Shown: positions 46,979 through 59,122 of the stretch, in pieces
How the letters are laid out: each line of letters begins with the position of its first letter
Numbering within the stretch: the first letter of the stretch is position 1
Assembly: GCA_036346405.1 (NCBI GenBank)
Contig: CM070566.1
Coordinates: 13,511,533 to 13,575,532, forward strand
DNA length: 64,000 nucleotides
From: Phyllostachys edulis
Taxonomy: Eukaryota > Streptophyta > Magnoliopsida > Poales > Poaceae
Direction of reading: 5' to 3'
Translations under genes and position numbers: made by a program
Notes under the pieces: model-generated
The model's database searches: none
What the model saw: only the letters and a program-made list of their open reading frames with translations
What the model was told of the DNA's origin: nothing

Positions 46979-47299
46979 GAGTAAATTTTAAAAAACCACA
47001 GGTTTTGAGGCATTAGTAACACAAACCCCATGTTTTGGGATTTTTTTTAGAAAACCCCAAGTTTTGAGGTATTAGTAACATAAAACCCCACGTTTTGAGA
47101 TTTTTTTTCAGAAAACCCCACAACATGGGGTTTTGTGTTTCTAATGCCTCATAACCTGCGGTTTTATGAAAAAAATCTCAAAACATGGGGTTTTGTGTTA
47201 CTAATGCCTCAAAACATGAGGTTTTCTGAAAAAAAATCTGAAAACATGGGGTTTTGTGTTACTAATGCCCCAAAACCTGGGGTTTTCTGAAATTTACTT
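46979..47299. mobile_element. Mutator-like MITE (321 bp) with long inverted repeats
   Basis: Flanked by a 9-bp target duplication ATCAACTTA (46970-46978 and 47300-47308), the size made by Mutator-like transposases. The ends GAGTAAATTT and (inward from right) AAGTAAATTT open terminal inverted repeats of at least 50 bp. The body is built of roughly 60-bp units carrying GGTTTTGAGGCATTAGTAAC on one half and the reverse complement on the other, so almost the whole element can fold into one hairpin. Non-coding. Confidence 0.85.
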
Positions 47300-49761
47300 A
47301 TCAACTTATAATGTCCGTCTAACACACTTCCATAGGTGTGCGACTAAGATGATTATCATAAGGCCTTTACAATGCCCCACCTCAACGCAACCCCACCCGC
47401 TAGGTATCACCTCCTTGGGCCGCACCCCCCGGAGGTCTCCCACTTGCACCATGTAGTTCAGTGGGTCCCTTACCTTTAATCCACACCACGCCATACCCAC
47501 CAATGGCGAGACCATGCTGAGGCGAACAAATTAGTTAGCCAGGTCGTACCCATTATAGACTTGTGGTTGCACTATTTTTACACGAGTGGTCATCACAAAA
47601 TCCGGGTCCTTAATTGATTTGGGCGGTACTTCCCCATACCTACTTTGTCGTTCTCTTTACTAGCATCCGCCACGCTTTCCAACCGCCCAAATCGAAATCT
47701 GTTTTGGGTTTTCTTTTATTTTGAAATACCTTTCTAATTCAACATGCCAGCCAAGCTCCAACCTCGACTGCCCAAATCCAGTTTCAAGTTTTGAATGATG
47801 TTGGGGCAAATAATTGCCCGCATGTCAACGTATCTAAGCAACGCTAAGCATGACACTTAGATACGAATTTAGTAGCTAGTATGTATACCATTAGTTCTAG
47901 GGTGACAATGGATAGTGTCCAAGTTCAAGGATAGAAATGTTATACACAATTATCATTCAGGTATTAGCTAAGAGCTAAGTCGACATATTTGCATGAATCA
48001 TAGCAATGCAATTTCATAATTTATAACAATATAATTGCATTTCAAAAGTAGGTGCAACATGATCAGAGTGTTGACTCGCTTTGCTTAATGTTCTGATAAT
48101 CTTCTTGCTTAATGTTTTGATAATCTAGTCTTGCTCTTGCTCGGACTACTGCTCCTCCTGGGCTTCGAACTTCTAATTACACGTATTACGATCGAGCGCG
48201 AGAACATCTCAAAGCAACCAAATGAAATCCAATAAATCCAAAGGCATGTAAACCAAGGAAACACTTCAAATGAAAGTCAATCAACCCAAGAGTTTTTGAA
48301 GTAGTAACTACTTCAAACGACACTAAATATACCTAAGGGTATCTTGAAAGACGGAAGTACTCCAGATGAAACTAATCATACTTAGTGGAGTTGATGAAGG
48401 AAATACTTCAGACGAAGTATATCAAAGGAAGTTGATTAAAGAAATACTTCAGACTAAAGTAGATAAACTGAAACTCTACTCGTTTAGTCTAGTGGTGGGG
48501 TTTTGGGTTGATAGCCAGACTTAGGGTCAGGTAACCTTTTGATCCGGAGTGAAGATGAGGGAGATCGGGCTCTCGAGAAGTCCGCTAGGGCAAGGAGTTA
48601 GGACACCAATGGGAGCGAGAGAATATTCATAGGAATATTTTGTATCAGTTACCTAGATGGGAGATATCACCCAGTTAGGTCGAACTCTTGGACCCTCATT
48701 CAAGTTATGAAATGTCCTTCTTGAGGAGCGGATAACGATGGATGATAGCCGGAGGTTATATGATGTTGTTTGGTGGTTAGATTACTATCACCTACTTGGG
48801 AACATCTCATCACTACTCACATGTGGCGCCTAGCTGATCTAATGAGTTCTTTTGTTATTACCTCCTATTTGTAGAGGAAGTTCCATGAAAATCAGGTGAG
48901 ACCTATGCATAAGTTCAAGGGTTTGCATAGGGTAGACATAAGTCTCACCGACACATGGGGTATAGTTTACTTAATGATTTTTTTATGATTTGATATTTAT
49001 CAAGGAAGTTCCATGAGCCTTAGCGGGAACTTCCGAGCATTGGCTAGACGCTGGTCTTACACCCTCAGTGGTGTCTTATGGTTTTGGGTTTCATCTTTGA
49101 GGTGATCTATACTTAGTCTTACTACCTACGTGGCTTGACATATACCAGAGTAAACCTATCATACTAAGTTGATCCTTAGCCATGACATCTGCTAACAACT
49201 ACTTCTAGTTAAGTAGATAGCTACTATACAAGGCATATGGGCTCTTCCCTACTATTCCTTGTTTAGCGATCAATCTTATCATCTTGATTACTATCACTAG
49301 CATGAAGCTAGGTCATAACTACCGCTAACCTTCACGATTATCTAGTATAACGATTACACCTAACTTAATCACTGGCAAATTGTTTAACTAAACATTTAAT
49401 ATTACTACTTATTGTATACGGCCTATGCATCAGTGACATGTCACAATCCTAGTTAGATGTCAACTAAAGTGATCACTTAACCTATTCGACAATTTGGTAA
49501 GAGCCTAATTGTAAGTGTATGTTGTTATGATGTATTACTTTATTATTACTCTACTAGTGGGTGTACATGCCGTTGACGCATTGTCATTATTATCATTTAT
49601 CATTGTATGACAATGGCCTAAGGCCTACTGGTCATTGGATCAGGTGTGTATCTATATGCCTAAACATGACTATATCATATTAGGTTCTAACTACTTGAGT
49701 TGATCACTTTAGTTTTATCCTTTAGTTAGTTTACTTACTATGTGATCTCTCGTTTAAGGTT

Positions 49762-49945
49762 TGACCTATCGCTTGTTGAAACAGTGACAAGGTTAACGAT
49801 TTTAACCTAGGTCCTAATGGGTATAGACGTATAGTCTACTGATCATTAACCATAGCGTGACCTATCTCTTGTTGAAACAGTGACAAGATTAACGATTCTA
49901 ACCTAGGCCCTAATCGGTATAGTCTACTGATCATTAACCATGGCG
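49762..49945. repeat. Tandem duplication, units of 96 and 88 bp
   Basis: TGACCTATC.CTTGTTGAAA starts both units (49762 and 49858), and both end in CATTAACCAT.GCG. Confidence 0.85.
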
Positions 49946-51736
49946 TGTTATTTATTAACATCTTTATATAATGATTCATTGACTAGTTAATCATGACACA
50001 TTGTTATTTTAGTAATGGCCTAAATGAATTATAATAGTATAATTCTTAAGTAAATTTGTCTTTGCATTTTAGTTGATAATAGCTTATTGCTCACTGTTAT
50101 CTGACCATTCCTAATCATCTGCATGTATTACCTTGGTTAGCTTAAATACAATGACATTTCCAACTCAATCTCCAATTGTCTAAATTAATCACTAATCACT
50201 TAACTAGAGTGCAAATTGTTACTTACTTAATCCCCAACTAATTAACCTTCTAATCAAATGGGCCCACTTGTCATGCATCAACAGAGAGAGAAAAAGACTG
50301 AGAGGGGACAGAGCAGGGGAGAAGCAGAGGAGGTCAGGGGCGGCTCGTGCTGGCCACGAATGACAAGGCGGTGGCGAGAGAAATTTGGCGACCCCAAAAT
50401 GGGTTCTTGAGGGGAGAGGAGGCTAAAGTTGGCAGCGTCGTCGCTCGGGCAGCATCGAGGCGGTCGAGCATGGAGAGGGCACGGGTTGGTGGTGTCGAAG
50501 GGGAAGAAGGAAGAAAAGTCAGCACGCACGAGTGGGAGGGGAGTGAGGGGAACTATCCAGTGCCGATGGTGGCGATGGGGGTGGATCGAGGTGGGCCGAT
50601 GACGCGTGCCATGGGCGGTGCGACTGGTGAATTGCGGCGGCGGTGCTGGGGAGAGGGGGAGCCAAAGTGGGTAGTGGGGAAAGGAAGAGGGAGGTCTAGG
50701 AAGGCTTCGAGGGTGAGGAATCGGAAGATGGCTCACCGGAACAAGAATGGTGGCAGTGGCGGGATTCGGCCGGATTAGAGGAAGATGGCGGCATGGCGAG
50801 GCCCGGTGGTGGATTCCTCAAATTGGGTTAGGGGTTTTGCACAGTGTGGCTGGGAACATGAAGTGACACGAGTAGATTTGGGAATGGCTCACCGTGACGC
50901 CCGGAACGACAATGGAGGGTAGCGGCTTTGCTTTGGCGGCGCACCGAGAGGAGGAAGATGATGTGCTCCTGGCGCTTCGGTTTTGGAGACGGGAGGGGGA
51001 GGTGAGCACTGGGAGGGGAAGCTAAGGCGATGCTTGGGGTGTGTTGGCGTGGGCCGGGCTTCGCTGGAGCAACAGCGTTGCGCGGAGGTGGCGGCACCCG
51101 AATAGAGAGGAGAAAGGAATGGGGGATACCAGTGGATGTGAAGCCGAGCGCGGCTTAAATGGGGCTGAGCGAGGACGATGATGGCGTGGGCGACGGCATT
51201 GCACCAATGGCGGCGATGGGAGTAGCGGCGCGGACGTGAGCAGCGACACGTTTGCAGTGGCGTCGATTGTGATGAGGGCAGGTGTGGGTGACATCGACCA
51301 CGTCATGGGCACATGTTGAGGCAATGGGGCGGTAGCGATCGGCGGCGGTTGTGGTGCAAAGGTAATCTGGCGGAGGCGTGATGCCGTGCATGGCGCTAGG
51401 AAGGGGGGAGGAAGGAAGGTGGCGTGGGCAGAGGGAAAAGGAGGAAAGAAAAGAAAAAGTAAATGAAAGAGGAAAGAAAAGAAAAGAAAAGAAAGAAAAG
51501 GAGAAGTCGGGTTGGGCCGGGTGTTTTCGGCCGAGACCGCACTTTTGAGGTTTCAATTTATTTTCCTTTTCTTTTGTTTTTCCTTTTAAACTCAGTTTGA
51601 ATTCAATTTTCTATTTTTGGGGTTGAGGTTTCAATTAACAAATAAAAAATTCAAATCTCAATGAAGCGAAACAAAAGTTTTAAAAATCCCATATTTTTAG
51701 ACAATTTCAAATGATCGGAATTTTTTGGATGTTACG

Positions 51737-52363
51737 AGTGTCCGTGAGTTCACTTCCACATTTCTCTTGCCACTTCACACACCCCACTCTCTCCCTCTTC
51801 ACCTTATTCCTACCGATGCACGCATCTGCTCACTGTCACCGCGCCGCGGCTCCTTCCCTTCCCCTCTTCGCTGTCCACTACCACCGCTAGTTGCTGTACA
51901 AACGCTCAGGTGAAGGAGAGGCGGCTCCCCTTTCCCGCCGATCTTGCCGCCATCGACATCGCCACCACCACTCCTTGCCGTTCCTAGAGGAGGGGAGTCA
52001 ATGGATCTGGATACGACGTGCCCCCCCCCCCGCCACGACTCGATCGACTCCGCCACCACTACTTGTCGTCGCTGCCTCAACTCATCGGGCTAAGACCCTA
52101 CACCGCCGCACGCTGCCCGATCCATCATCGATGTTGACCAATAAAATTTTTTAATCCAGTTTTTTTCAATTGTTTTTTTAAAAATCGATTTTTTCAAACG
52201 TTTTTTCTCAATTGTTTTTTGTTTTCTCAAAAAAAATTTATGTTAGAATCGTTTTTTCAGTTGAGCAATTTTTCGGAATGTTTTTTTTTGGAATGTTTTT
52301 TTTCACACAACCTTACATGCCTGGGAGGGGGCGTCGTTGAGTAATGCAACTCACGGACGCCCT
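51737..52363. repeat. Segment bounded by a short inverted repeat
   Basis: GTCCGTGAGTT near 51740 is mirrored by AACTCACGGAC near 52345. The interior has GC-rich codon-like stretches, a C10 run and T-rich tracts. It may be a DNA transposon abutting LTR D, but no target duplication was found and I see no gene. Confidence 0.4.
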
Positions 52364-52728
52364 CAAGATAGATGAACTCCTCGATCTAAACCCTCCACTT
52401 GGGATCACACAAATACTACAAAGACATGGTTCACATGGATCACTTCCAAATTGAGTCGGGTATACACTCACCTAGTCCGCTTCCAAATTGGATCGGTGTT
52501 AGACTCACCCATTTAAAGGGATAATGCCCTTGGCGTAGCGTTGCATACACTTTAGATGCCAAGAAGTATATTTAACTTGTGATGGGTAGCAACAAATGTG
52601 TCCACTTTCAAAGACCTGATCGATGAGTTGATACCATCTGTAACAACTTAGCGCCCAAAACTCACTAAAGTTCAATCCCACGCTAGACACTGACTATGTA
52701 CATGTAGTCCTTGCTTCCTCAAAAGGTT
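52364..52728. other. No gene recognised
   Basis: Contains a 40-bp direct repeat with CTTCCAAATTG and ACTCACC at 52446 and 52482. Otherwise unremarkable, and it is the target of the copia element. Confidence 0.4.
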
Positions 52729-52733
52729 TAACC

Positions 52734-52996
52734 TGTTGAGTAACAAATCATTGGCAAGATGCAATCCGAACGATTACCTACGCAAACAAGCGAGAATCGC
52801 TTAGAACAAATCAAGAACACAAGAACTGAATAAGAGATTGAACACAGAGATATGAGGGGACTTCGGGCTTCTCTTTATTGCTCTTTCAATATTGATCAAT
52901 TACAATGGGGGGGTCCCCTCTCCTTTATATAGACTACTGAGATATGGGGTGTCCATTTGGGCCAGGACTCCTGGTCATGGGCCCAGTTTCCTAACA
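52734..52996 (-). repeat. 3' LTR of the copia element (263 bp)
   Basis: In plus orientation TGTTGAGTAAC..TTTCCTAACA. A minus-strand TATA box TATATAAAG lies at 52923-52931. Confidence 0.88.
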
Positions 52997-53005
52997 CTCC
53001 CCCTT
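52997..53005 (-). other. Polypurine tract of the copia element
   Basis: Minus strand AAGGGGGAG directly before the 3' LTR. Confidence 0.8.
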
Positions 53006-53460
53006 GGACACTCATCCAACATGTTCATGTCTCGTCAAAACTCCATAAAAACCCAGTGGGAAAAATTTGGAGAAAGAGTACATGTCATGCGTTCCATTGT
53101 GTTGCATTTAATTGCCTCATTAAAACCTTAACCGAAACTTGGGAAAACTTCGTCAAGGGAAAAGAGTCAATCCAACCAATTTCATTTAGGTACTCGATCT
53201 TCGTGATCAAGTTTTAGCAAAGAGTTTGTGAAGGTTCTCCCCTGAATTACGCACTTCTCTAAGTCTCATCATTCCAATTCCACGTATGCATCTTTCAAAA
53301 CTAGACATTTGGGAGTGACTTAGTGAACATATCCGCTAGATTTTCACATGACTTAGTATCACGATACTTTAATTTCGTCCATCTTTTGCAATTCATGAGC
53401 ATAGAAGAACTTGGGGTTGATATGCTTAGTGAGGGGACTCTTCACATAACCCATCTGCAC

Positions 53461-54127
53461 TTATGCAACACAAGCTGCATTATCTTCATAGATAATAGTG
53501 GGGGTTTGTACGGTATTCAATCCACACGACTGCTGGATGTGGTGAATCATCCGCCGAAGCCAAGAACATTCTCGTGCGGCCTCATACAGTGCTATAATTT
53601 CTGAGTGGTTCGTCGAAGTCGATACTAGACTTTGCTTAGACGATTTCCATGAAATTGCAGTTCCACCACACAGGAATACATAGCCTGTTTGCGACTTAGC
53701 TGTGTGCGGGTCTGACAGGTACCCGGCATCTGCATAGCCAGTCATAGTTAGGTCTTGGTTCTTTCTGTAGAACAGTCCAAGATCTTTACTTCCTTGGAGG
53801 TATCGGAAGACGTCCTTTATTCCCTGCCAATGCCTTTTGGTAGGTTCTGCACTATACCTTGCTAGAAGGTTCACTGCAAATGCAATGTCCGGTCTAGTGC
53901 AGTTTGCTAAATACATGAGTGCTCCAACTGCGCTCAAGTATGGGAATTCTGGTCCCAGAACTTCCTCCCCCTCTTCTTTAGGTCTGAACGGGTCCTTATC
54001 TTGTTGCAAGGATCTCCCGACCATTGGCACTTTCGAAGGGTATGCCTTTTCAAATCCGAACCTTTCTAACACTTTCTGAGTGTAGGTTGATTGATGTACT
54101 AAAATCCTTGAGTGGGTATGCTCAAGT
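53461..54127 (-). pseudogene. pol: RNase H domain of the copia pol
   Basis: Minus strand open from 54072: FPYLSAVGALMYLANCTRPD, then a YADAGYLSDPHTAKSQTGYV block and SSTNHSEIIAL-like, EAARECSWLR and IYEDNAACVA. These are the standard landmarks of copia RNase H. Frame is lost downstream of about 53461. Confidence 0.88.
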
Positions 54128-55800
54128 CTATGAGCCTAGGCAATATTTGGTTTTACCCAAATCTTTCATTTCGAACTCTGACTCCAGGTAAGAGCTTGCT
54201 TTCTTAATATCTTCCAGGGTGCCGATGATATTCAGATCATCCACATATACTGAGATTATACAAAATCCATCCTGGGATCTTCGTATAAATACACAGGGAC
54301 AATCCTCATTGTTCGTGTAGCCTTTCTTGCAGAGAAAGTCGCTTAAGCGATTATACCACATTCTGCCTGATTGCTTCAGTCCATACAGTGACTTTCTGAG
54401 TTGCACACTGTACAGGTTTCTATTTGCTCTGTCTTGGTTTGGGACAGGGATACCTTCGGGTACCTTCATGTAAATGTCCGAATCCAAGTTTCCATAAAGG
54501 TATGCAGTTACCACATCCATCAATTTCATTTCCAAATTCAGGTTTACTGCCATTGAGATTAAATATCTAAAGGTAGTTCCGCCCATGACCGGGAATAGGT
54601 TTCTTCATAATCGACTCCTGGTCGTTGGGTGAAACCTTGTGCAACAAGCCTTGCTTTATATCTTACAACTTCATTGTTTTCATTTCTCTTTCGAACAAAT
54701 ACCCATTTATGCCCTCACTGAGGGTGCACATGGGGAGGTGTGCGCTTTGTGCCCAAACACCTCTCTTTTATTCAGAGATATTAATTTCGCTTCTATTGCC
54801 TCCTTCCAATCTTTCCAATCGATCTTTTCTTACATTCAAATGAGCGATGCAGGCTCTGGATCAAGATCGATGATTGTGGCAATTTTCTTTGCAAAATAAA
54901 TATCGACATTGGCTGTTGTTCTATTCATAGATTCTTCCGTAGTCATATAATTTATAGCTATTTCTTCATAGGGCGGTTCTGCTAATGCTTCTACTAAGCC
55001 ACCGCCGCTTCCAATTGCGGGGCAAGTCCTTTAGTTTTTCAAATCCGATGTATGCGCACACATCCATGCCGATGTCTCCTCCGTGGGAATATTCAAACCG
55101 GTATGCCTTTTTCGAAGGTTCCATATCGGTGCCGTGTCTCAACTGGCTCCCTTTCTTATTCAGGGAACTTGGTGATCGGTCAGGTCAAGTCCTTCTTATC
55201 CTTTTTCGCCAAAGCGCCCCGGTTACTTGGGATTCGAGGGCCGGAGTTCTCGCCCTTTTATTCTTAGGCCTTTGGGCGGGATTAGGGATACCTTCAATTT
55301 TCTTTGGTATTTCAACCTCTCCGGTGCATTGCGTGCGAGCACATGCGACTTGGTCACGCTCTTCAAATCACAAAAGTGGTGGGCGGTTGATTTGCTAAAG
55401 CTTGCAAATCAATTATCTTTTGACTTTCTATTTGCTTCACTAGTCGCTGGTCATGTGCATGGATTCCGTGGCTTGCCACGTTATTTCCCGACATTCTTCA
55501 TCAAGGGTTGATTTCCTCCCCTAATGACGGAAACTATCCTCATCAAATATCTTTGTCGTGGCGGTCAGATGCAAATCTCCAAATATAGGGTCCAAATACT
55601 GATTATGGATGTTGTCTCATAACCAACGATATCCCAGACTTTGGAGAGGTCCCATTGCATTCGTTCGTTGCGGTGGTGGTATGGGTACATAAACTTTGCA
55701 AACCAAACCTTCGGAGATGAGAGATTTTAGGTCTTGACCCTTGCGCTAGTTGCATAGGTGAATGGATGTTATATGCCGATGGTCTAAAATTGATGAGAGT
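54128..55800 (-). pseudogene. pol: Reverse transcriptase of the copia pol, N-terminal half scrambled
   Basis: 54586-54128 is readable: MDVVTAYLYGNLDSDIYM, LRKSLYGLKQSGRMWY and ISVYVDDLNIIG with the YVDD box intact, then FEMKDLGKTKYCLG. From 54590 to 55800, where the rest of RT and the integrase C-terminus should be, only short fragments remain in shifting frames. Confidence 0.85.
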
Positions 55801-55812
55801 TGTCATGGCAGA

Positions 55813-56600
55813 TCATGTGTCCCCAACATGTAGTTGGTAATTTACAATTCGCAAAAGCGGTCGGGCAATAAATTTAATTCTTTTAATTAATGCCTCTGCT
55901 AGTCCATTCTGGGTGTGGACATGTGGTACTGAATGCTCAACGGTAATTCCCATTGCCATGCAATAATCATCAAATGCCTTTGAAGTAAATTCTCCGGCGT
56001 TGTCCATTCTGATGGACTTCACGTGATGATCAGGGAAATTATTCTTTATTTTAATTATCTGCGAGATCAGCTTTGCAAAAGCGTGGTTTCTCGTAGACAA
56101 TAAGCATACATGCGACCATTTCGAGGAGGCATCGATGAGCACCATGAAGTACCTAAATGGCCCTGACAGGGGGTGTATAGGACCGCAAATGTCTCCCTGG
56201 ATTCGGTCCAGGAAAGCAGGGATTTCATCCTTCACTTTCAGAGTAGAAGGTCTAGTAATTAATTTCCTAGTGGCACATGCGGGGCACACAAAATCTTCTT
56301 GATTTGGGAAATTCTTTACATTAATATTATGTCCCTGTGAATTGGTAATTATATTTCTCATCATTCTAAGACCGGGGTGGCCTAATCTATCATGCCAGAG
56401 ACAGAAAAGTTCAGAGCTTCTAAAAGTGGTTTTCGGGATGGTATAGGAAATGCAGGTGCCTTAATATTGGTGTAGTATAGCCCAGATTCATATGAAGGAA
56501 GTCGTTCTAATACCCTTTTTCCATGTTCTTCACGCTTTGTAATGAGTAGGTATTCTTTACCATACTCTTCTTGATCTCTACATGGAGACCGTTAGCTAAT
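55813..56600 (-). pseudogene. pol: Integrase of the copia pol
   Basis: VCPACATRKL is the end of the zinc region. The core reads QGDICGPIHP (first Asp), IRMDNAGEFTS (second Asp) and QNGLAEALIKR (Glu). The catalytic triad therefore seems kept over 183 open codons (56364-55813). The part up to 56600 is in broken frames. Confidence 0.87.
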
Positions 56601-56611
56601 ATCCTTAAAGC

Positions 56612-56845
56612 TTAAGAGAGTTCTAGTGGATTCGGGTACAACAAGGCTTCTTCAATGACCAATGTTGTGCCCATCGGGAATATAATTGTGGCTCTTCCCG
56701 AGCCTATTATACATGCATCGCTTCCTGCGATGGTCGTAATACTGCCAGTATTTTTGCTGATTGACTCGAAAAATTTCGTCTCTCTTAATATGGTATTTGT
56801 TGTGCCGCTATCCGCTAAGCACACTTCCCCCATAGGGCGCCACAC
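56612..56845 (-). pseudogene. pol: Protease of the copia pol
   Basis: CLADSGTTNTILR carries the aspartic protease D-S-G motif, followed by ACIIGSGRATI and LVIEEALLYP as in copia proteases. 77 open codons; continuity with gag is broken. Confidence 0.85.
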
Positions 56846-57316
56846 GCGTTACATTATATAAAGTATTTATTAATATGGGGTAGAAAGCAATCCACACATA
56901 AATAAAATACTCCAAACAGAACATAACTTGCTTTTATTAATACGGGAAAAGTCTTGCAGACTCATTATGAGAATGCAATTCTTTGCTCTCCTAGAGCTTA
57001 GAACCATTATTCGATAATTCAAACTTCTATTACAACCAAAAGCGCAAATGACTATAAAATCTCGATTGCAATGCGTGCACTAGATCGAATCGATGAAGTA
57101 TGAATTAACTTCGATTGAATCGTTTCTATGTCCATATTCTCTTCTTCGGCAACTTCAATTCATTGCATCTTTGCGATGTCCAAAGAGGGAGTGATGGGGC
57201 TTCTTCTAATTTGCACACGTCCATGGATGCAACCAAGGAGTGTGGATCCTCTGGCTCGCAATGGCGAGGTGTGCCTCATGCTTTGTGCTTTGCCCTTCTT
57301 CATAGCCTTGAAAGCA

Positions 57317-58138
57317 TCAATCACGTCTTTGCTGCTCACGGCAAACATGTGACCAATGTCCCCGAGTGCCACATTTGTAGCAATTTTGGTCCTGTTGGCC
57401 ATAGGGCTTCTCATCACGCTTCTTATTTTCGCCCTTCTTGGCTTGAGCATCTTGCTTAATCTTGCAACCATCACCCTTCTTGCCTCTTCTTCTAGAGTGA
57501 GGCTTTTTCACCTTGTAGCTGCTAGCGTTGACTTCATGGCCAACTTTGCTACTAGGTGGCTGTGAGATGTAGTTCTTCATTAGAACCTCATCTTGAGCTT
57601 CCGCAACTTGCATAATGTCAATCAGTTCGGCATACTCCTTGTAGCCATCTTGACGGTAGTTGCATGCGGATTGCACCGCATTTGGGTGAAAGGTAGAGAG
57701 GGTTTTCTCAATCTTTTCCTCGTCTGTGATTGCCTTACCACAGAAATAAGATTGGTACAAATTCATGCAAAGCGTAATTGTACTCCCCCTTGCTTTATAG
57801 TCGCAAAACGTAATCGATTCCATTCTTTCTCCGCACGAGGAAGGATGGTGTACTTAGCTTCTCAACCGCTTCTTCGTATGGTCCATAAAGCTAGTGCGTT
57901 CTTCTCGCCATATACTCATTCTTGAGCGTTAGATGAGATGATGTCCGAGGAAATGAAGTGCTTGATCATTCTCTTCAGCGGTCGGTAGGACATCCTTCGA
58001 GGTGCCAAGTCCGATAGTAGCACGGAGCTTCTTGGCTCCAAGTATAATTTCGACATCCGATGCCCAAGTCAAGTAATTACGGCCATCTTTGGGCGACTCT
58101 TCAACTCGGTTCAGTAATGCCACCATCTGCATATTCAT
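57317..58138 (-). pseudogene. gag: gag of the copia element
   Basis: N-terminal part 58138-57929: DGRNYLTWASDVEIIL, typical of copia gag (UBN2-like). After a shift, 57823-57317 continues with YKEYAELIDIMQVAEAQDEV, a basic linker and a zinc knuckle CYKCGTRGHWSHVC with correct CCHC spacing. Confidence 0.87.
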
Positions 58139-58139
58139 T

Positions 58140-58540
58140 CAAAAGGTGTATGAGATTCTCGCCGTAATTTGCATATAATGGTTGTAAAGGTTCTCGTAAT
58201 GTTCCGTATTATTCTATGCATTTTCATGATTTATCGCTATTTCCAATGATTAAAAGCAATATAAACAATCACAAATAATCAAAAGCAAGAATACAATAAG
58301 TAAATTGCATAGAAAAGGTAATAACAAAGTTAAACATGCTTCAAATGCAAAATTGGTGCAAAATTTGAATTTCGAGGCCTTTTTCTGCTGGAAAAACAAT
58401 TTTCGGCGAATTATGCAATTCCAGGGGTTAAAAACGCGAAAATTTTCAATTCAGAGAAAATTCCATGTAATTATCAGATTTTCGGAGGGCCTTTCTGAAA
58501 AATCGGATTTCTTTCCCCCCTTTTTCAAATTCACGCCCAT
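58140..58540 (-). other. AT-rich leader of the copia element
   Basis: Untranslated sequence upstream of gag. No primer-binding site like TGGTATCAGAGC was found here on the minus strand. Confidence 0.5.
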
Positions 58541-58987
58541 CCCCCTTTTTTTTCCGAAAATCCGCCCATCCGTACGGCGAAGGAACCGGTAGGGTTTCTA
58601 CCTACCCTGCACCTGACTAGAGCGGCGGCGCCATTGGGCATGGCGGCGGTGGCGCTGGCTGGAGCGGCGGAGCGGGCAAGGGCGGACAGCTGAGAGCGGC
58701 GTGGCAGGCGCAGACGGCCGGCGCCGTGCCAGCAGTTATGGGCACGGCGGCCGCAGGGCGGGTTTAAGGGAGGGGCGCGACCTCGTCTTGAGTGAGGCTG
58801 TGGCCAGGCGGCAAGGCAGGCAGGGAGCGGTGGCGGCCGCCTCGTCTTGGGAGGCGGGCGCGCTGGAGCTCCGGCACTGGCGGGCGCGGAGGCTCCGCCT
58901 GGTAGGGCTTTGGCTCGAGGTTCTGGCTGGACGGAAGGCAAGCGGCCTGCACGGTGGCCTTGTGGCAAGCTCCCGCCACGAGGACCA
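58541..58987 (-). other. GC-rich segment replacing R-U5 and primer site of the copia element
   Basis: Strongly GC-rich against AT-rich neighbours. Open frames on both strands are Ala/Arg/Pro-rich and I recognise none. It joins the 5' LTR remnant at about 58987 and lies where R-U5 and the primer site should be. A captured gene piece, or a recombination product. Confidence 0.5.
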
Positions 58988-59117
58988 GGCTTTCTTTATT
59001 GCTCTTTCAATATTGATCAATTACAATGGGGGGGTCTCCTCTCCTTTATATAGACTACTGAGATATGGGGTGTCCAATTGGGCCAGGACTCCTGGTCATG
59101 GGCCCAGTTTCCTAACA
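58988..59117 (-). repeat. 5' LTR remnant of the copia element (130 bp)
   Basis: Nearly identical to 52873-52996, including the TATA box (59044-59051). Similarity stops at CTTTATTGCTC. Confidence 0.88.
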
Positions 59118-59122
59118 TAACC

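Larger units (their letters stand above)
46250..51736 (-). repeat. Degenerate gypsy LTR D (minus strand), left end uncertain
   Basis: Collinear with the element C LTR but strongly diverged. The hairpin region is at 46483, the palindrome block at 46915, a CTTCC.TAGGTGTGCGACTAAGA stretch at 47328, a GC-rich promoter-like half at 50280-51540, and a right end GGATGTTAC(G) at 51728-51736 that mirrors the start TGTAACATCC. About 2 kb (48230-50230) has no counterpart in C. It is interrupted by the Mutator-like MITE at 46979. No internal domain was found on either side. ORF-like stretches at 50280-51560 are low-complexity shadows. Confidence 0.6.
52734..59117 (-). mobile_element. Ty1/copia retrotransposon with defective 5' LTR
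   Basis: Both outer ends are TGTT..AACA and a perfect 5-bp target duplication TAACC flanks it (52729-52733 and 59118-59122). The minus-strand order is gag, protease, integrase, RT, RNase H, which is copia order. The 3' LTR is 263 bp, but the 5' LTR keeps only its first 130 bp before an unrelated GC-rich segment. Every domain has stops or shifts. Confidence 0.9.

Noticed and set aside
50278..51560. Pro/Ser/His-rich ORFs up to 152 codons
   Set aside because: GC-rich half of LTR D; both strands are open, which reflects composition and not coding.
58701..59120. 139-codon plus-strand ORF
   Set aside because: It runs from the GC-rich segment into the copia LTR remnant; no recognisable product.
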